Notes: generated by a model from the letters alone, not told the origin. A stretch of DNA of 64,000 nucleotides from Eutypa lata (GCA_022661535.1 JAKULF010000004.1:3472001-3536000); one strand, 5' to 3'; positions 22,929 to 35,163 are shown, counted from the stretch's first letter. Numbers and translations are program-made.

Positions 22929-23611
22929 GTAGGTTGTGTTCGAAAGTGGAAAAGGGGGAGATAAGGGGTAAGGGAGGAGGTGAACTGGTTGCTTAAAATT
23001 TCATGATGTCACGCCTCAAGTGCCTCTACGGTCGTTTTCTTGAAGATTGATGAACAAATGTAATGGAAGATTTATTTTATGATGGATGACACTCGCTTGG
23101 GAGGCACTAGGCTATGCTGGATTTAGGAAAAGGGGTGCAAGAAGTAGAAGGACAAGTTGGATTAATAATGGCAATTAGGAAGTTTTAAGTAGGAATTTGG
23201 ATCGATCATTACACCAGTATCCATCTGCATATATCGTAATGGCTTGGCTATTGTGCTTGCAACCTCCACTGGATCACTTAGAAATAGGTTCATAGAGCAA
23301 CCTACAGGGGAAAGGTAATGTCTTCACCACACGGTTATTCTCACTCACCGTAGGACTACTACATCAATTTTCTCGGAGAGCTTTGTCAGTGCAAAGGGTA
23401 GTGCGGGGATAATATAGACAATCTGATAAACTATAACTTTTTTATGTATCCAGCAACAACAGCAACAACAACTATTACGTGTTCGTCCTAACCCCCTCTC
23501 TTCGTACGTCAAAGACCCCAGTCCATGGCTTATACCTCGATGGGCCCGGCCTCCGAAAGAAATCCAGAACTTCGGATAACTTCATAGACGAAGTGGTCAT
23601 GCGGAGGGCGC
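22929..23611. other. Intergenic between convergent secreted-protein genes
   Basis: About 680 nt separating two convergent stop codons. It should contain both 3' UTRs. An (ACA)n-like short repeat lies at about 23453-23472. Confidence 0.4.
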
Positions 23612-25318
23612 TTAGCAGCCAACGTAGATGGCGTTGGCGAAGAGCCTATATATCACCCGTTAGTATCATGTGCCTGAACGTTAGGAACTTACATCTTATT
23701 TCTTTTTCTTTTATTGTAGAAGACAGAAATAGTCGGATATAGCCATTTTATGCGGGTGCAGGTGTCCCACACCGCAGGATTTTGAGGCTTAAGACATGTG
23801 TACTTACTACAAGAGAATGTTAGCTACCAGTAAGCTCCAAAGCAATAATCAAACGAGCACAACTCAGTGCCCAGCCAATGCTATCAACCGGGCCAGGAGG
23901 AGGTGAGGAGATGAGGGGATACATACCGCGTAAGTGTCAGCGTGTCGCAGGTTCTGCGAGGCAGAGAGCCCCCGGACACCACTGTAGCCGTAGGTGCTGT
24001 AGTCATCGGTACCGGCGATCTGGCTAAGGTGGGTGGTCTCGTGGAGGGTGGTGGTAGCCTGGTCCTGAGCGTGGCAAGTGCGCGAAAGGGGGGACAGGGC
24101 GCTGAAGTACAGAGGGCAGTTCACCATGTACGATTGCGACGGCAGCGTGTACGCCAGGACTGCATATAATATCGGGAGTCAGCAACAGGTCTTACATGGT
24201 GGAAGTCTAAAAGAAATTGAAATAACCACGGGGAAATTGCTTACCGTTGCTGGAGCACGCCCCGTACACGTCAGAGCAGTAGTACCGTGCTACTCCCGAC
24301 GACGTGCTGCCGCACTCAGTGGCCACACGGGTGAACACGCTCGAGACGGTCGATCGCGTGCTAGTAGTGCTAGACTTGTCTGTATGACAGAAAATAGAGG
24401 CTAGAGTCAGCGACTGCTCACATACTCATCTAAGGAATCGGATTTCTCTCTTTCGAAGTCCCTCCTGAATTAGGGGATAGACAAAAAGAGAAGAGAGAAG
24501 ATAAAACTCACAGTACTCCTCAAACTTGGCGGCAGCACCAGAAGAAGCAGCCGTAGCAGCAGCACGGGCCAGGCTGGCGCAGCTGCTCTCGGCGCTGCGG
24601 ATGGCGGTGAGGTAGGAGCCGGTGCAGTCGGACTGGACGATGGAGCGCTTGTCGAGGCTGAAGAAATCGGCGCGGGCGGCGGCGGCCTCGGCCCCGTCGA
24701 CCTCGACGGACGCGAGGACGTTGCTCGAGAAGGGGACGACTCCCGCGATCTCGGTCGTGTTCAGCTCGGCGTACGAGAAGACGCCCTCGGCCGAGAGGTC
24801 GACGGCTCCCCCGGAGCTCAGGTCGTGCGTCTGCGCCACGTCGAAGGTCGAAGTGATCGTCTCGCCCGCCGCGATCGTCTGGAATACGTCCTCCGATAGG
24901 CCTGTGGTCAAGGCGCGCAGACGGATGCCCTCGAAAGTGAGCTTGTTGCCTTTTTTTATTTATAGTATTAGTATTATATGCCAACTAAGTGCTACTACTA
25001 CTAAGACGTAGGTATCATGCCATGTCATGGTCATGGCATGGTCATGTATATCTAGATAGGTATATCATTGTTTTTTTTTGTTTTTTTAAACGTACTAGCT
25101 TGGAAGACGCCGACCTTCTCAACGGGAGTCTCGTCGAGGAGAGAGCTGGTCTTGAAGAGCTTGAGGTCGGTCTCCCCGTTGTTGGTGATGCTGGCCTTGA
25201 CGGCAGTGTTGCCGACCATCTCCAGCTTCACCTCGAGGGGCGTGTCGCGCTTGCCGAGGTCGATGGACACGGCGCTAGCCAAGGAGGCCAGGAAGGAGAC
25301 GCTAGCGAGGAACTTCAT
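23612..25318 (-). CDS. Deuterolysin, secreted M35 zinc metallopeptidase
   Basis: An extracellular metalloprotease made as a preproenzyme. Exons on the minus strand: 25318-25096, 24949-24512, 24379-24245, 24159-23928 and 23645-23612, giving 353 residues. Residues 1-16 are a signal peptide (MKFLASVSFLASLASA). The propeptide runs to the dibasic site LDKR at 173-176. The mature enzyme is then 177 residues, the usual size for deuterolysins. The zinc motif HETTH is at 305-309, followed by GTDDYSTYGY and HADTYA, which carry the acidic residues expected for the third ligand. Splicing the final exon gives the family C-terminus LFANAIYVGC. Simple GT-AG splicing of the last intron misses the phase by one base; a [D1,2] stwintron fixes it (see the separate feature). 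The first intron ends in an unusual AAG acceptor. A TATA box lies 116 nt upstream of the ATG. Confidence 0.88.
23646..23927 (-). other. Putative [D1,2] stwintron (intron within an intron donor)
   Basis: The exon ends at 23928 in codon phase 2 (HADTY plus GC). Base 23927 is G. The internal intron 23926-23807 (gtatgt ... branch gctaac ... ttgtag, 120 nt) separates that G from TAAGTAC at 23806. Removing it creates a perfect donor, GTAAGT, for the external intron, which ends ctaac...tatatag at 23646 (162 nt in total). The final exon then begins with G, completing GCG (Ala) and continuing LFANAIYVGC-stop. No single intron between these exons keeps the frame, because the only usable GT follows GCG in phase 0 while the final exon needs phase 2. 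Confidence 0.75.
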
Positions 25319-25433
25319 TTTGGGCAGATGGTTGGTTTTTGAGAACTTCTTAAGACTGCGACTGGAGGTTGTTGCTGTTGCTATTGCTGGTCTGGTGGTT
25401 TTTCTCGGACGACTGACTTGGAGGAACTCCCCC

Positions 25434-25441
25434 TTTATATA
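25434..25441 (-). promoter_or_regulatory. TATA box of the deuterolysin gene
   Basis: Read on the minus strand, GTATATAAAGG lies about 116 nt upstream of the deuterolysin start codon. Confidence 0.45.
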
Positions 25442-28400
25442 CTCAACAACGGCGAGATGACTACCCCCCCTGGCCCCTCCATGTTATACACTGTCGATAG
25501 TCCGCTCGTCCGCTCGTCCGCTTTCCATAAGTGCCTTTTTCTTCTTCAGGGCGCGCTAGGCAAGGTATGAAATTATCGCAAGCGGAGGTCTCTGCGGCGA
25601 CGCTACCCCCAAGTTGCTTATTAGTCCCTAGCATCGAGAGAGCTCAAGGCGATGCAACCACAGCAGCTTCAATGCCGACGACCGAAACTATTTAGTGCCA
25701 GTGGTTGGTATAGATTCTTTTGTCATGTAGTGATAGGTCCACAGGGCAGACCGGAGGAGCCCGTCACTCCACATACACCATCCCGGAGAGATAAGTCTTC
25801 GAGCTACTACTGACTTTGGAAGGAGCTCTCTTGTCTGTTCTGATATACTGTAACACGATCCAACCATACTGGGTGAGGTTTAGGATGCGGCGGCCGTCGT
25901 AGTTTATCTCTAGCATAGGTGCATCGTCCAGGTCTGAGAGCGAACATGGGCAGACACCTGCGAACAGTATTCCCGGACAAGCTATAGGCCCGTGTCTAAA
26001 GAGCCTGTAGGCTATCGGCTGTTTAATTCACGCCTAGCCTTCAGAAGTTGAGGGAATACTATAATAAATCCCAAGTCAACCATAGACAGAGAGCCGTTCC
26101 TCCTCGAGGTTCCAACCAATGAGAGACTGCGTGATTATTTCACGTGGGTTTAGAGGTGGCCTTGAAACCTGGGGTATATATGATCTAAGCTACAGGCCAG
26201 TCTTGGCTTCTACGTATAGTAACTGTAATATAGTATATGCATATGCCAAAAAGCTTGTTTGTTCAACTGCCGATCCCATTCAAAAAGTCTCGATCGGTCT
26301 TTTCTCCCAAAAAGCCATCAGACACAGCCACCCAGGAGTGTCGGCTGCCAAGCGTTTCTATGCCCAATTCTCTTCAGCACGCATGCATTAGGATCTCGGT
26401 CAAGCTTCTCCGGGTGTGATTATTTAGATTGGGATTTATCGGAATTCGAAGCGGCGGTATCTTCAACCGGTAAGTCGCAACCCTGTGGCGTGATAGTGGC
26501 TATTTACCTAGTGAAATTGTAGCCGCACCTTATCGCGACGTTGCTTTATGCAGGTACTCGCGCTCCTGCTTCTTTGGATCAGCTGTACCCTGCTTGGGGG
26601 GTGGCCTCTCTGGCTTCGGTTATCTATGGTGGTCTTGCGGGTGTGTGCTTGGTGCTCTCAGATGTCTCAGCATTTATATCAAATACCTATCACCAGGGCG
26701 TAGGCGAGAGGATCCATTGACATACCGGCAAACTTAACCGAGAGGCTACCTTGCATTCTAACCATCTCATGACACGGTGGGAAATGGAATTCTTGGCGGA
26801 CCTTTGGAATATTCCAGAAACAGGGTAACCGTAGAATTCTGTTAATGAAAGGACACTGCAGAGTCGGGAGCATGGACAATCGAGACATACAGATGATCAG
26901 GCACCTTCTGTTTTCTGCTACAATACCGACTGCTGCACTTACATAAGGATGTTGGCTTTGCATTACAGGAAGTGGGAATTTTGGCGTCCTATGTTCCTTC
27001 GCTACTCGTTTCCCCTATTCTGAAGAATTCCATTGGTTCTCTTTCTCCCTCCCCCCGTGCCAAAATCATTGGGAGTTATAACCAACTTTCACTATATTGA
27101 GCTAGTCCGTCTGCTTCTTTAGTATGCTCTAGTTGTCTCTGCCGGTATGGGGTGGTTTCAGTGTCCAGAGTAACATTGCCTCATAGGCAAGCAGGGGCGA
27201 GTATTGATGTCCCGTAGCAAATGATCTGCAAGCCTTTAGGCCATGTAACTATGTCAGCTCACCTAGTACGTGTATACACAAATTTCTATCGATGAGCAGA
27301 TAAACATCTCATGTGATACTATGTCAATGTTCTAAATACTGATCGGGCCATCACGATCACCCTGCGATGCGGACCACGCCGTGATGGTTGCGCCTGTGAG
27401 CACAGTCCCTGAACCGCAATATCAATTACGGCTCTTCGCGCCTGAGAGGCTTGTAAAACTATTCGTGGATGGCCATAGAAGTGTCTCTTAAGTGGTAGTT
27501 AGTTTACGGCCCTGCCTTGGGTAACGCTCCTTACCTCAATTTCAGACATTGTTGGTGCTGTCTCAGCACACACGCCTGACGAGGGATAACTATATGAACT
27601 GACATAATGCTTCCGTGGTTCCTTGTTTACTAGAAGCACGTCAAGATGCATTTACCGTTATCTATTCCTTAGGCTATCAACTCCCTTGGATCGATTCCAT
27701 GCGTATCGTTCAAGATAATACAAAAGACGAGTATAAGATCAATCTACAAGAATGCGTAGTGCAATATTGCAGACGGATGCTTCAGTATTGATCCATGCAT
27801 CACAAACCTCTGCTTATGTACTTCAGTTCATAAGTCCAAGAAGGTAGTGGAATATCAGGTATCTGAATTTTCTACCTGCAAGGATGATATCTCTTTGCGG
27901 AACCTGTAAACCTTGCATATCAATAACCAATTATCAAAGTCACGCAAGCTCTGCCGAACAAACGTGGGTGCATTGTTCAAGATCACTGCTTAACAAGGAA
28001 GTCGTTAACATTTCTGAGTGTCAGGTCTACTGGAAGTGCCCAGAACTCATGGCTTCTGAGCAATTTCCTGCCGGCGTTCCTGAAGAGTTACGGGAAGGCA
28101 AGCAATACCAAGTCTATTCGCTTGAAAGAGAACCGCATCTCAACCTTGGGGGAGAAATATACGTCCGTCATGCCTAGTCCGCCCCGGTAACGCTGTACAT
28201 GTCCTACATATATTCTCAGGAATCAGACAAGCTGGTCGCCTTGACTCACACTGCGAAGTTGTTATATGGAGTCGAGTTGTGCTAAACGGCGATGCTTCAG
28301 CTTTGGCCGGGTTGGTTACTGTACCTACTTGTTGCTGATGGTGTTTGAATATAGGGATTTCGGCAAAGGATAGCGACGTTGGCCTCAATTACTGGGACGA

Positions 28401-30517
28401 AAAGATAACCTTAGTCGATGTGAATATAGCATGGTGGTCTAGTATTCAATAGCAGAGTAGTCCGAATCTTCTATTTCTATTTGTGTGTACTGGGTGTGAC
28501 GACAGAGGCAAACCCCATGGCTTAGTATTAAGAATACTTCATAACTTGAGCAATAACGGTATGTAAGGATGGGGGTGTCACAAGATTAGTACCGCCAGTC
28601 GCATGTTGTCGAGAAACTAATAGCTTTCTGCCTCAAAATGATGTCTTCTGGACATCTACGTCAAATAGGAAAGCTAGATCTGGATGATATACCAGGCTGA
28701 CTGACTTGGTTCATACTGTTACCCCAAGTTAACTAGCCCCTTTTCGAACATAATTTCCAGCACGAAACGCCGCGTAAGATGTGATACCGTAACAATATTC
28801 TCCCCACTGCTGATATAAAGGCTTACATTTAATATAAACGTGTTCTAAAATGCCTAAGCTACGGACCCAAGCTGCAAATAGATACCCTTCGAGTTTTGAT
28901 TGACATGTGGTTTCGGGTCCCGCCCCTGTAGTGAAGGTTAACTACTCCTAAAACGCCACGCAAGATATTGTTTCTAACCGAAGAAGCATAGAAAGCAGCC
29001 TGGTTTAGAACGGTTTAACTAGGGTATCGCTGCAAAGAGATGAGATGACAATGAATTTACAATATAATCGCTAGAGATCACTTCGACTACTTAGCAACGT
29101 GCATGCCTTCCCATAACGGAACACGGAACAGGTGGCCGATTAGAAACCAACGGGTTCTTGCTTCGATGGGGAGCTTCTGATCATGGGGTACGTAGGGAAT
29201 GGACCTCACGTGGAAACGGATAGCGACAGCTAGTCACCCTAGCCCCCATGGCCCTTCGCAGCCTTACTTCTAAGACATAACTTATGTTAGACAGTAACGG
29301 CAGGCTGCGGTTTTCAAAACAGGACGTTGCATTGCTGCAGTAGAGGATTTTCCTACAAACTGGCAAACTTGAAGAATCTACTACACCGCCGAGACGGTCA
29401 CACACTTAGACGGGATGTGTTTGCTGAACATTCGTCGTGATGCTAACTTGGACGAACCCGGAACCGCAATGTGCACCACCCTCCCCTGAACTGCAAAACG
29501 TGATGGAGAGAAATGATTGTAGGCTTTGGAGATGTGCGATGAGTTTTGAAGGTGATTGACGTTTGGAAATATAAACATTTGAAAGGTTATAAAATGTACC
29601 ACAATTCTTGTATGAAACAGAGAGCATTGAAGCTCCCGGACCGCTAGAGCTATATATACTTGAAACGTATATGCATAGGTGCTAAGGGGTTATAGTAGTT
29701 AGGTACGATGCAATCGGGAGGTCGCCTTTGCAGCGGGGCTAATATTTGTCAACCGCGCCAAAGCCAACAAGGCTGTTGTCTACATTCAGGACGGGTATGT
29801 ATAGACTCGACTGTTGACTTCGGGGCGTTATTCCTAGACCAAATATAGCAGGTCATACTTACACACTTGCACTAAGTCTTAACTATGTAAGCTTTGATTT
29901 AAGAGAAAAGGAAGTGTTTATTTAACTATTGAAACGCCGAGTTAGTTTTGTTTGGTGATCGTCCGAGGTTTAGATGATCGGAGGAGGCGTCTAGACTCTA
30001 GAGTTAGGTAAGTACATGCAAATAGGATGGGCATCGGGCGATCGTGCTGTTCCCGGTCAGCCCGGTCAGCCGGTATACTATGGGCAGATCACGTCTATCA
30101 ATCAAAGTCTGCTAGGTCTTTCCTGTGACTGCCCGGGTGGAATATACAATGGTTAAGTAGATGAATATTTTGTAACCACGTGCCAGAGCAGCTGGAAGAC
30201 AGTTTTGCATGATGTATGATGCAAACGATGACCATAATCACGAGGATATATTTTGGAGACTAAAATGTACATTCGCCCGTACTACGCCGCTAGGTCGCTT
30301 TGGCAAAGTATTGGTACTTCCAGTTTCCCCTCACTCGCTTCTTATTAGTGATCGTTGCATTTTACGAGAAAACCTCCAGCATGAGGGGTTATCCGATACC
30401 CACGAAGGTGAGTTACGAGGTTCTGAGAGAAGAGGAAGATAAGAAAAGGCAGGTGGTATTTGACCATAGGAGAAGTTCAAAACCCTCCCGAATAAGATAC
30501 GATGAAGGAGTTACGAA

Positions 30518-30543
30518 GTGCAGTGCAGTGCAGTGCAGTGCAG
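30518..30543 (+). repeat. (GTGCA)n microsatellite
   Basis: Five tandem GTGCA units in the gene desert. Confidence 0.85.
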
Positions 30544-30682
30544 AAATATTATTAACGCTTATTCAATTGCTTTAAGCGCCTACCAGAACCAATCGACCTG
30601 TGCGATCGTATATGTCAATTAATTAAATGTTAGTCCACACCAGATCTCACAGGATCGAGATGCCTGGATGTCTAACCGCGAG

Positions 30683-30712
30683 CCTGCCTGCCTGCCTGCC
30701 TGCCTGCCTGCC
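30683..30712 (+). repeat. (CCTG)n microsatellite
   Basis: About seven tandem CCTG units. Confidence 0.85.
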
Positions 30713-33078
30713 GTCTGTTAACTATGCCGTGCCTGCAGCTTTCTCTTATGTGCTAATGTGCGGTTGCTCCCTGGTTAGCTAGTGGAACGAAAAAAGCAGG
30801 CTGAGGTGAGATCCCTGATGATCCGCAGCTTGCCTGGCCCCATTCGGCTTCTTACAAGTGTTGGTCCTGGTAAAAGATCTGCTCCAGGCGGTTGGGTTCT
30901 GTCGCTGATAGGGGCGATTTTAGACTGAATTGACATAGTGGAGCGAGAGCCTTCCCGGGCCTTTAGCCTGTACCGTACAGTAACCCGTGCGCTTGATCAA
31001 AAATCTACGTAGTGTTCAGGGAACAACACTGTAGTGTCGTCATTATTGCTTACTATCTGCAGCTTGTAAGCGCGGGAAGACCACGGTATAAAATGAGTAT
31101 TGGCTATACTGTACGTACACGAGGCCATGTCCACTTTTGATTAGGAATGAACTCAGCAACAACATGACGGCACAATTGGGCTGAGGCATGAATACGAGTG
31201 GGTTTATTCAGAATAGGAATCCCAATCAACTCAACGTAGGCTTATGCATAACTACATGGTAATTCAATTGAGACAATGGATACGACTTTCCGATGCACGT
31301 ATTGCTGGTTGGCAGGTTGGATGCAGGTACTGGCTTTATTCACTCTAGCTTTGAGAATAATAATAGCAGAGCCTGAAGAGGGAGCATTATTAAGTTGGCC
31401 TTCAACATTGTATAAAAAACGGATAGGTACCTACATACCTACCTACGTGCCCAATGGCAATGAGAGAGGGGAAATGGGGGCGCATCCGATTGAGCAAGAC
31501 CTCGGGACTCGTCTAGCTGTCCGAATGGATACCCTGCAGAAGCTGACGGTTCGGCTTGAGATCTTCCCACTCTACGCGTAACTTGAATTGTAAGTTCACT
31601 TAATTTTGTTTAATTGCTGTCATAACATTACAAAAGCGGATCTTGTCTTGTTCCATGCTTGGGAACCTTTTTTGTTGATATATGTTCTCTTATGGCAAGA
31701 TATGTTTTAATTACTGCATTCCTACGAAGTAATATGTAGGTAAGCAATGTTGAAGTAACCTTAACCTTCAGAACTTTCACTTCGTTGGATAAAGTACAGT
31801 TACATATTCTGGTTTGACAATCCTTGCACAAAATCCATACTTAGCGATAGTGTTGTACCTGGACTATCTTGGCATCTTATTTTTTTTTTTGACTTTTGGG
31901 GGCCTGGGCTGGAGCAGGCTGACCAACTATAACCAATAATATGGCCATGCTTCCTTTTTACATACTGGAGTAGATTGTCTGATTGTACAATACAGCATAA
32001 GTCCGGGGTCGGCATGCCATATCACTCCCATATCCTTGACTTGCGCAACATGGTAAACTTGATTTAATTGGTTCACTTATTAAAAAGGCCGCGGCTTCTT
32101 CCTCAAGGATCTTGGTTATCTACATTATGTACATACATACATATGTACCCACTATACCTTCTCAATAGTTAGAGGCAAGGTACGAAGTACCTACCTACCT
32201 ACCTAGCATTATTCAACTTATCCATCCAAACCGTCCCACCAAGTTTAGCCCATTCTCTCTCTCATCCTCTCTCTCCCTATTAATGAACATTTAATGATAT
32301 CGAATGTAGATGCAATCGACCTATTCTCCTACTTCCCCCTAATTCCTAACTCCTAACTGGACCATCTTCACTTCATTTGCAACGCCTTTCACGAGGCTTC
32401 CCGTTTCCCGTTTTCTATTTTCTGTTTCCTGCATATCTCTCATTTTGTAATCTCGAGAGCCTTCCCGTCCAATTAATTAATTTACATTCGCCTTCATTCC
32501 TTTCTCCCACCATAATTCCACTTTATACCAGTAACATAACATAACATGCCTTGCACTTAACTACCTCATTCGCGGCTGTCGGTGCTCAGTTGCTTTTTGC
32601 TTACAAGCGAAAGGCATATTCGAGTTGAGATTAACTCTAATCACCGCCACGCCAACGCCCACGGCCACGTCCGCAACCTTGTTTTTGGGTGGCACAACCG
32701 AACGTCTTAGGTCGCACGGAATTTTTATCGTCATAATCGTCACGACATTGCCGCTCCGGCTAGGACCATCTCCTTCCCCAGCTAGATGAACCTTAACTCA
32801 ACCTTCGGCTATCTACATATTCTCCTCTAAAGGAAACCTCGTACTCCGGTACCTTCCTAAATCTCGACCTATCTAACCTATCTCCGTTCTTTGGCTTGAA
32901 GTTACTGGCCGTGCTGCCACGTTTCTTGGGCCTCTTGGTCCCCCAGTCGTCAAACTGGATTCGTAAGTTTGCCATCCGAAGTCTCTCTTCGCGCGTTATA
33001 TTCTCCTCTGTATATATGGAGTCTGCTTCACCTACCTGTTTGGGACTCTCTTCCTACTTCAACTTATAAGCCGCTAAC

Positions 33079-35163
33079 ATGACGATCTTCAGCTTCATTC
33101 ACGTTGCTGCCTGGTCGCAGCACCGGAATCCGAGTCCATCACCACGCCATTCCCTTGGTCATCTACGCTCGTTCTCAAGTATCTCTCCGTCAACCATCTC
33201 TACCCGGTCAAGATCTCCCGCCAAATCGATATCATCCACTACGAATGTCGCGGATATGGCGATTTCTCTGGATGCGGCTACACTTAGCGCTCCGTCACAT
33301 AAGCGCATGCCGTCATCCCACTCCGTGATGGATGACCAAGACCACAGTACCATACCGGACCCGAGAAAACGGGCGTTGAGCTCGGCAACTAATGGCGACA
33401 CGACCACACCCACACACCATCCCGATCTAGACCACGAGGTAGCAGCCCTAAGTACGAAATTGATCAATGCTTTGAACCATCAGACTAGCCTCGACGATAC
33501 GCTTTCTGCGACAAGACAAGACCTGGAAGCTTCTCGTGAACGAATTACAGAATTGGAGGCATTGGTCGCGCGACAACAGGAAACTTTAGCTGGCGACGTC
33601 TGGGTGAAGCGTTCAAGCACCGAGGCGGAAAAGCACAAACTTCTTTTGCGCATTGCTGACGAGAAAAGGCAACGTGGTGAGGTGGAGAAGGAAAAGAAGA
33701 AGATCGAACAGGAATTGGAAACACTGACTGTATCGCTCTTTGAGGAGGCTAATAGGATGGTCATTACTGCCAAGGAGGAGGCCAAGAAAGAGGAAGACGC
33801 TCTCCTACGAAAGAACGAACAACTCAAAGCGCAACTCGTTGACACGGAGGGCCTTCTAAAATCTCAACAAGAACAGCTAACTGAGCTGAAACATGTGATG
33901 GAGCAAATGACAGTCGAGCGGGATTCTCATACTGGCACTGCACCCTCATCGCCGGGGCTCAGCAAATTTGATTGCAAAGAAGACGATATTCAGACCTCCG
34001 ACGGCATTTCCCAATATGGCCATGTTGAGCCCTCCTCTCCGACGTATCCTACGAGCTTTACCCACCTTTTGCAGCCTGTTCTCAGGACTGACATCGCATC
34101 CTACGATGACTTCATGACCCTTGTGGGGACATCCAAGAGGCAGTCAGCGAGCCGGGTCTCCTCGGGCTCCTACAACGGTCTCAATCCTCTACTTGGTTTC
34201 ACTAGTAGTGGGTCGGGCCCAGCCCCGTCGAATGCGTCTACGACCTCCGTCTCGACTGCCGGAACTCCTGCGTCGAATAATGTGTCGCCCCAGACACCAA
34301 ACACGCCTGCTTCGGCCCTTAGTTCTGGGTCGGCCGCATCTTTAGGGCCACTGCCACCATTGAAAGATTCAAAATTCTACAAGAGGGTCCTAGCTGAGGA
34401 CATCGAACCGACACTCCGGCTCGATACAGCGCCGGGTCTATCGTGGTTGGCCCGTCGATCTGTTCTTAATTCAATGAGCGAGGGTTCCTTAGTAGTGGAG
34501 CCAGTACCTACCAGCAGTCCGTTCGCGTCCATTAGCAAACCGCAGTTCTATCCTTGCTCTCTTTGCGGTGAGTCGCGGAAGGACCCATCACATCTACGCA
34601 ATCACCGTTTCCGTACGAGCGAATCCGATTCTGCTCAGCGATACCCGCTTTGCAAGTATTGCCTCAGCCGTGTGCGGTCCACGTGCGACTTCCTTGGATT
34701 TCTGCGTATGGTCAAGGATGGTCACTGGCGTGCTGATGATTTGGAGTCGGAACGAGCTGCTTGGGAAGAGAGTGTCAAGCTCAGAGAGCAAATGTTTTGG
34801 AGCCGCATCGGGGGTGGTGTAGTCCCAATTCATCATGGCCATGGACATGCAGAGAAGAGTGTTCGTAATAGCCAAGAAGCTCCCAGGCCCTCTACTGAAG
34901 GTGACAACACAATTGAGCCTCCAAGGCTATCCGAAAATTTAAACGACGCTACAACTGTCGACGACGAAGGCCGCCATGATGAAGCTCAGGTAGTAGAGCA
35001 GTCTCACGAAGATGTCATTGACACTACATCATCTGCAGAAACCACCGAAGACTCCACGAATACGACGAGGGCCTCCGTGCAATCTCTCGAAGGATCGAAG
35101 CCTCTATCAGAAAAGGACCTAGCAACTAGGCTCTCTATTACAATCCCTGGGGCGTTCGAGTAG
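33079..35163 (+). CDS. Rab guanine-nucleotide exchange factor, Sec2-like
   Basis: Sec2/Rabin-type proteins activate the Sec4/Rab8 GTPase on secretory vesicles for exocytosis and polar growth. The single open frame encodes 694 residues. The Ser/Pro-rich N-terminus is followed at about residues 120-285 by a long heptad-rich coiled coil, including ELETLTVSLFEEANRMV, the core of the Sec2 exchange domain. A Ser/Thr-rich linker leads to a conserved segment FYKRVLAEDIEPTLRLD, then a paired-cysteine region (CSLCGESRKD ... LCKYCLSR) at about 493-535 that could bind zinc, and FLRMVKDGHWR. The acidic C-terminal tail is rich in Glu/Thr. ATG 33079 is the first in frame; starts at residue 60 or later would still keep the coiled coil. 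Yeast Sec2 is 759 residues, so the length fits. Confidence 0.85.
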   Translation: MTIFSFIHVAAWSQHRNPSPSPRHSLGHLRSFSSISPSTISTRSRSPAKSISSTTNVADMAISLDAATLSAPSHKRMPSSHSVMDDQDHSTIPDPRKRALSSATNGDTTTPTHHPDLDHEVAALSTKLINALNHQTSLDDTLSATRQDLEASRERITELEALVARQQETLAGDVWVKRSSTEAEKHKLLLRIADEKRQRGEVEKEKKKIEQELETLTVSLFEEANRMVITAKEEAKKEEDALLRKNEQLKAQLVDTEGLLKSQQEQLTELKHVMEQMTVERDSHTGTAPSSPGLSKFDCKEDDIQTSDGISQYGHVEPSSPTYPTSFTHLLQPVLRTDIASYDDFMTLVGTSKRQSASRVSSGSYNGLNPLLGFTSSGSGPAPSNASTTSVSTAGTPASNNVSPQTPNTPASALSSGSAASLGPLPPLKDSKFYKRVLAEDIEPTLRLDTAPGLSWLARRSVLNSMSEGSLVVEPVPTSSPFASISKPQFYPCSLCGESRKDPSHLRNHRFRTSESDSAQRYPLCKYCLSRVRSTCDFLGFLRMVKDGHWRADDLESERAAWEESVKLREQMFWSRIGGGVVPIHHGHGHAEKSVRNSQEAPRPSTEGDNTIEPPRLSENLNDATTVDDEGRHDEAQVVEQSHEDVIDTTSSAETTEDSTNTTRASVQSLEGSKPLSEKDLATRLSITIPGAFE

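Larger units (their letters stand above)
25442..33078. other. 7.6-kb gene desert
   Basis: No frame with family features, no intron-linked exon chain, and no tRNA or 5S signature that I could find. Simple repeats are present: a CGTCCGCT tandem at about 25502-25522, (GTGCA)n at 30518-30543, (CCTG)n at 30683-30712, (ACAT)n near 32126-32142, and TACCTA motifs at 32187-32203. The last few hundred bases are pyrimidine-rich and probably belong to the SEC2-like promoter and leader. It may hold decayed transposon sequence or non-coding RNA not recognisable by eye. Confidence 0.5.

Noticed and set aside
23612..23927. Frameshift mutation at the end of the deuterolysin gene
   Set aside because: Considered because simple splicing is off by one base, but the [D1,2] stwintron reading restores frame and conserved C-terminus with perfect splice signals.
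21831..25318. Secreted-protein gene pair as part of a biosynthetic or effector cluster
   Set aside because: No tailoring enzymes, transporters or regulators lie nearby; only two genes are present.
27884..28177. 97-codon frame in the gene desert
   Set aside because: No signal peptide, no domain, no splice-linked neighbours; a frame of this length is expected by chance.
31276..31581. 101-codon frame with a hydrophobic N-terminal part
   Set aside because: The hydrophobic segment is not placed like a signal peptide, and part of the frame is TACCTAC repeat.
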